A DNA stretch of 23,874 bases from Flavobacteriaceae bacterium TMED81 (lineage in GTDB: Bacteria; Bacteroidota; Bacteroidia; Flavobacteriales; Flavobacteriaceae). Both the position numbers and the translations under genes were made by a program. The stretch covers positions 1 to 23,874 of the forward strand of contig NHEI02000007.1 of assembly GCA_002171575.2 (NCBI GenBank), in the 5' to 3' direction. Within the stretch, counting starts at the first letter, position 1, and the number at the start of each line of letters is the position of its first letter. Shown here one piece after another: positions 22,081 through 23,874 of this stretch. The notes below the pieces were generated by a model. That model saw nothing but the letters and a program-made list of their open reading frames with translations. It was not told where the DNA came from and searched no databases.

Positions 22081-23874
22081 TAGCGCCCCATGTGGACTAA
22101 TAAAACACTGATGTCGCTTGGCGAAACACCGCTGATTCGAGACGCCTGCGACAGCGTTTGTGGTTGGATTTCTGTTAGTTTTTGTCTCGCCTCTGTCGAT
22201 ATCGATAGGATCGCGTGATAGTCAAAGCCCTGGGGTATTTTAATGGATTCTAACCGGTCTAATTTTTGAGCTTGCGCTTCTTCTTTCTCTATGTACCCCG
22301 CATATTTAATCTGTATCTCTGCTTGTTCTAGAGTCGTTTGCGTGGTCGTGTTTTTTTGAAAATAATGGTCGATTGAGTCGAGTTGAAGCAAATCTTCCAT
22401 TTTGAGTTGTGGGCGCGCTAATATCTTAGCGAGTTTCGTGGGTTGTTTGATCTCAGCGGTTTCTTTGTATTGTAAAATTTGATTAATGTCTTTTGGTTGT
22501 ATGCTCGTTTTCTTCATAAATCGGATGAGACTGTCGGCTTGATATTGGGATTTTTCCGTCACTTCGAGTCTTTCGTCTGATGCTAATCCAATTTTGTGTG
22601 ATAATGGAGTTAAACGGGTATCCGCATTGTCTTGGCGCAACAGCGTTCGGTATTCTGCACGGGAGGTGAACATTCGATAGGGTTCCTCAGTTCCTTTTGT
22701 AATGAGATCATCGATCAAAACACCAATATATGCCTGATCTCTACGTAGAGAAAACGGTTCTTGTTCTGTATGATATAAGTGAGCGTTAATCCCTGCCATT
22801 AGCCCCTGTGCGGCTGCCTCCTCATATCCTGTAGTACCGTTGATTTGTCCCGCAAAAAACAAACCTGCTATGGGCTTGGTTTCTAAACTGTGTTTGAGTT
22901 GTGTTGGTGGAAAATAATCATACTCTATGGCATAGCCAGGCCGAAAAAACTTTACGTTTTCAAAACCTGAAACAGCTGTTAAAGCACGATACTGAACATC
23001 TTCTGGTAAAGACGTTGAGAATCCATTTACATATACTTCTACTGTGTTCCACCCTTCTGGTTCAACAAAAATTTGGTGTCTGTCTTTGTCTGCAAAACGA
23101 TTGATTTTATCTTCAACAGACGGGCAATAGCGTGGTCCAATACTTTGAATTCGTCCATTAAACATCGGTGAACGATCAAATCCTTCGCGCAATAAGTCAT
23201 GTACTTCTGGATTGGTATAGGTCATATGGCAGGATCGCTGCGTTTTTAAGGGTTGGGTTGATGGCAAGTAAGAAAACGTACTGGGTTTTTCATCGCCGGG
23301 TTGTTCGATCATTTTAGCGTAGTCCAATGACCGGCCATCAACACGCGGCGGGGTGCCTGTTTTCATTCTTCCTGATATAAATCCTCTTTCTACAAGTCTT
23401 TCGGTTATTCCAAAAGATGCACTTTCGCCTGCGCGTCCTCCACCAAATTGTTTTTCGCCTATATGAATCAGCCCATTGAGAAAGGTTCCGCTTGTCAGCA
23501 CCACAGACTTGGCAAAAACCTCTAAGCCCAATGAAGTTTTGACCCCACAAACACGGTCTTTGTCAAAGAGCAAGTCGGTTACCATTTCCTGATAAAAATC
23601 TACATTCTGAGTTTCTTCCAAACGCAGACGCCATGCCTCTGCAAAACGCATACGGTCGGACTGTGCTCTGGGACTCCACATCGCTGGCCCTTTTGACTTG
23701 TTCAGCATCTTAAATTGTATGGCTGTGTTGTCAGTAACAATCCCGCTATATCCGCCAAGTGCATCAATTTCCCGAAGAATTTGACCTTTAGCAATCCCTC
23801 CCATCGCAGGGTTGCAAGACATTTGCGCAATGTTTTGCAGGTTCATGGTTAACAAAAGGGTTTTACTTCCCATG
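22080..23874 (-). CDS. mnmG: tRNA uridine-5-carboxymethylaminomethyl enzyme MnmG, N-terminus cut
   Basis: About 597 residues are present, lacking roughly the first 25, which hold the FAD-binding GxGxxG; the gene continues past the right edge, and the ATG at 23873 is an internal Met, not the start. With MnmE, MnmG adds the carboxymethylaminomethyl group to the wobble uridine (U34) of certain tRNAs. Diagnostic text includes NLQNIAQMSCNPAMGGIAKG (with the conserved Cys), IDALGGYSG, FKMLNKSKGPAMWSPRAQ, GTFLNGLIHIGE, MKTGTPPRVDGR, RYCPSVEDKI, GYEEAAAQGLMAG and RMFTSRAEYR. The C-terminal helical domain ends in SQASRISGVSPSDISVLLVH, the MnmE/tRNA-contact end. The stop codon TAG shares a base with the parS-like site. 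Confidence 0.97.
   Translation of the reverse strand, partial: MGSKTLLLTMNLQNIAQMSCNPAMGGIAKGQILREIDALGGYSGIVTDNTAIQFKMLNKSKGPAMWSPRAQSDRMRFAEAWRLRLEETQNVDFYQEMVTDLLFDKDRVCGVKTSLGLEVFAKSVVLTSGTFLNGLIHIGEKQFGGGRAGESASFGITERLVERGFISGRMKTGTPPRVDGRSLDYAKMIEQPGDEKPSTFSYLPSTQPLKTQRSCHMTYTNPEVHDLLREGFDRSPMFNGRIQSIGPRYCPSVEDKINRFADKDRHQIFVEPEGWNTVEVYVNGFSTSLPEDVQYRALTAVSGFENVKFFRPGYAIEYDYFPPTQLKHSLETKPIAGLFFAGQINGTTGYEEAAAQGLMAGINAHLYHTEQEPFSLRRDQAYIGVLIDDLITKGTEEPYRMFTSRAEYRTLLRQDNADTRLTPLSHKIGLASDERLEVTEKSQYQADSLIRFMKKTSIQPKDINQILQYKETAEIKQPTKLAKILARPQLKMEDLLQLDSIDHYFQKNTTTQTTLEQAEIQIKYAGYIEKEEAQAQKLDRLESIKIPQGFDYHAILSISTEARQKLTEIQPQTLSQASRISGVSPSDISVLLVHMGR

Overview
The window looks like chromosomal DNA of a Bacteroidota member, most likely a marine-type flavobacterium. 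Genes are tightly packed, with many TAATG, TAAATG or ATGA junctions, and starts lack clear Shine-Dalgarno sequences. All three divergent intergenic gaps carry copies of the Bacteroidota -7 promoter element TAnnTTTG. Several genes belong to families typical of this phylum (DUF4837 lipoprotein, DUF6909, a methyltransferase next to mnmG, bacterial GH3). No rRNA, tRNA, CRISPR array, insertion sequence or phage gene was seen, and no stretch over 300 bases lacks a gene.

Positions 1-8876 (minus strand) form one long apparent operon for surface-sugar precursors. It reads, in transcription order: a membrane protein with a Kelch-like outer part and a winged-helix tail; a DUF3575-like outer-membrane protein; UDP-glucose 6-dehydrogenase; glmS; a small HxGH nucleotidyltransferase; a CMP-sugar-synthetase-like cytidylyltransferase; a pyruvate aldolase; a sugar epimerase; a 6-phosphogluconolactonase-like protein; and a HAD phosphatase cut by the window edge. 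The last five are visibly AT-richer and look like a swappable module, possibly making an unusual CMP-activated ulosonic acid.

Positions 8917-17490 hold the export side. A WecA/MraY-type initiating phosphoglycosyltransferase runs divergently on the plus strand. An opposing minus-strand operon encodes an M23 peptidase, GH3, DUF6909, a Wza-like SLBB exporter and a Wzz-like chain-length protein. Together the two operons could make sugar precursors, start the lipid-linked glycan, set its length and export it.

Positions 17534-23874 are housekeeping: tatA, a DUF4837 lipoprotein, pgk, DNA polymerase III delta-prime, a methyltransferase and a 5'-truncated mnmG. A near-perfect parS-like palindrome sits between mnmG and the methyltransferase gene.

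The items most worth a second look are the membrane-bound winged-helix protein heading the operon, the aldolase/cytidylyltransferase module, the phosphorylase-like motifs in the DUF6909 protein, the parS-like site, and the -7 boxes lying 3-5 bases from start codons.
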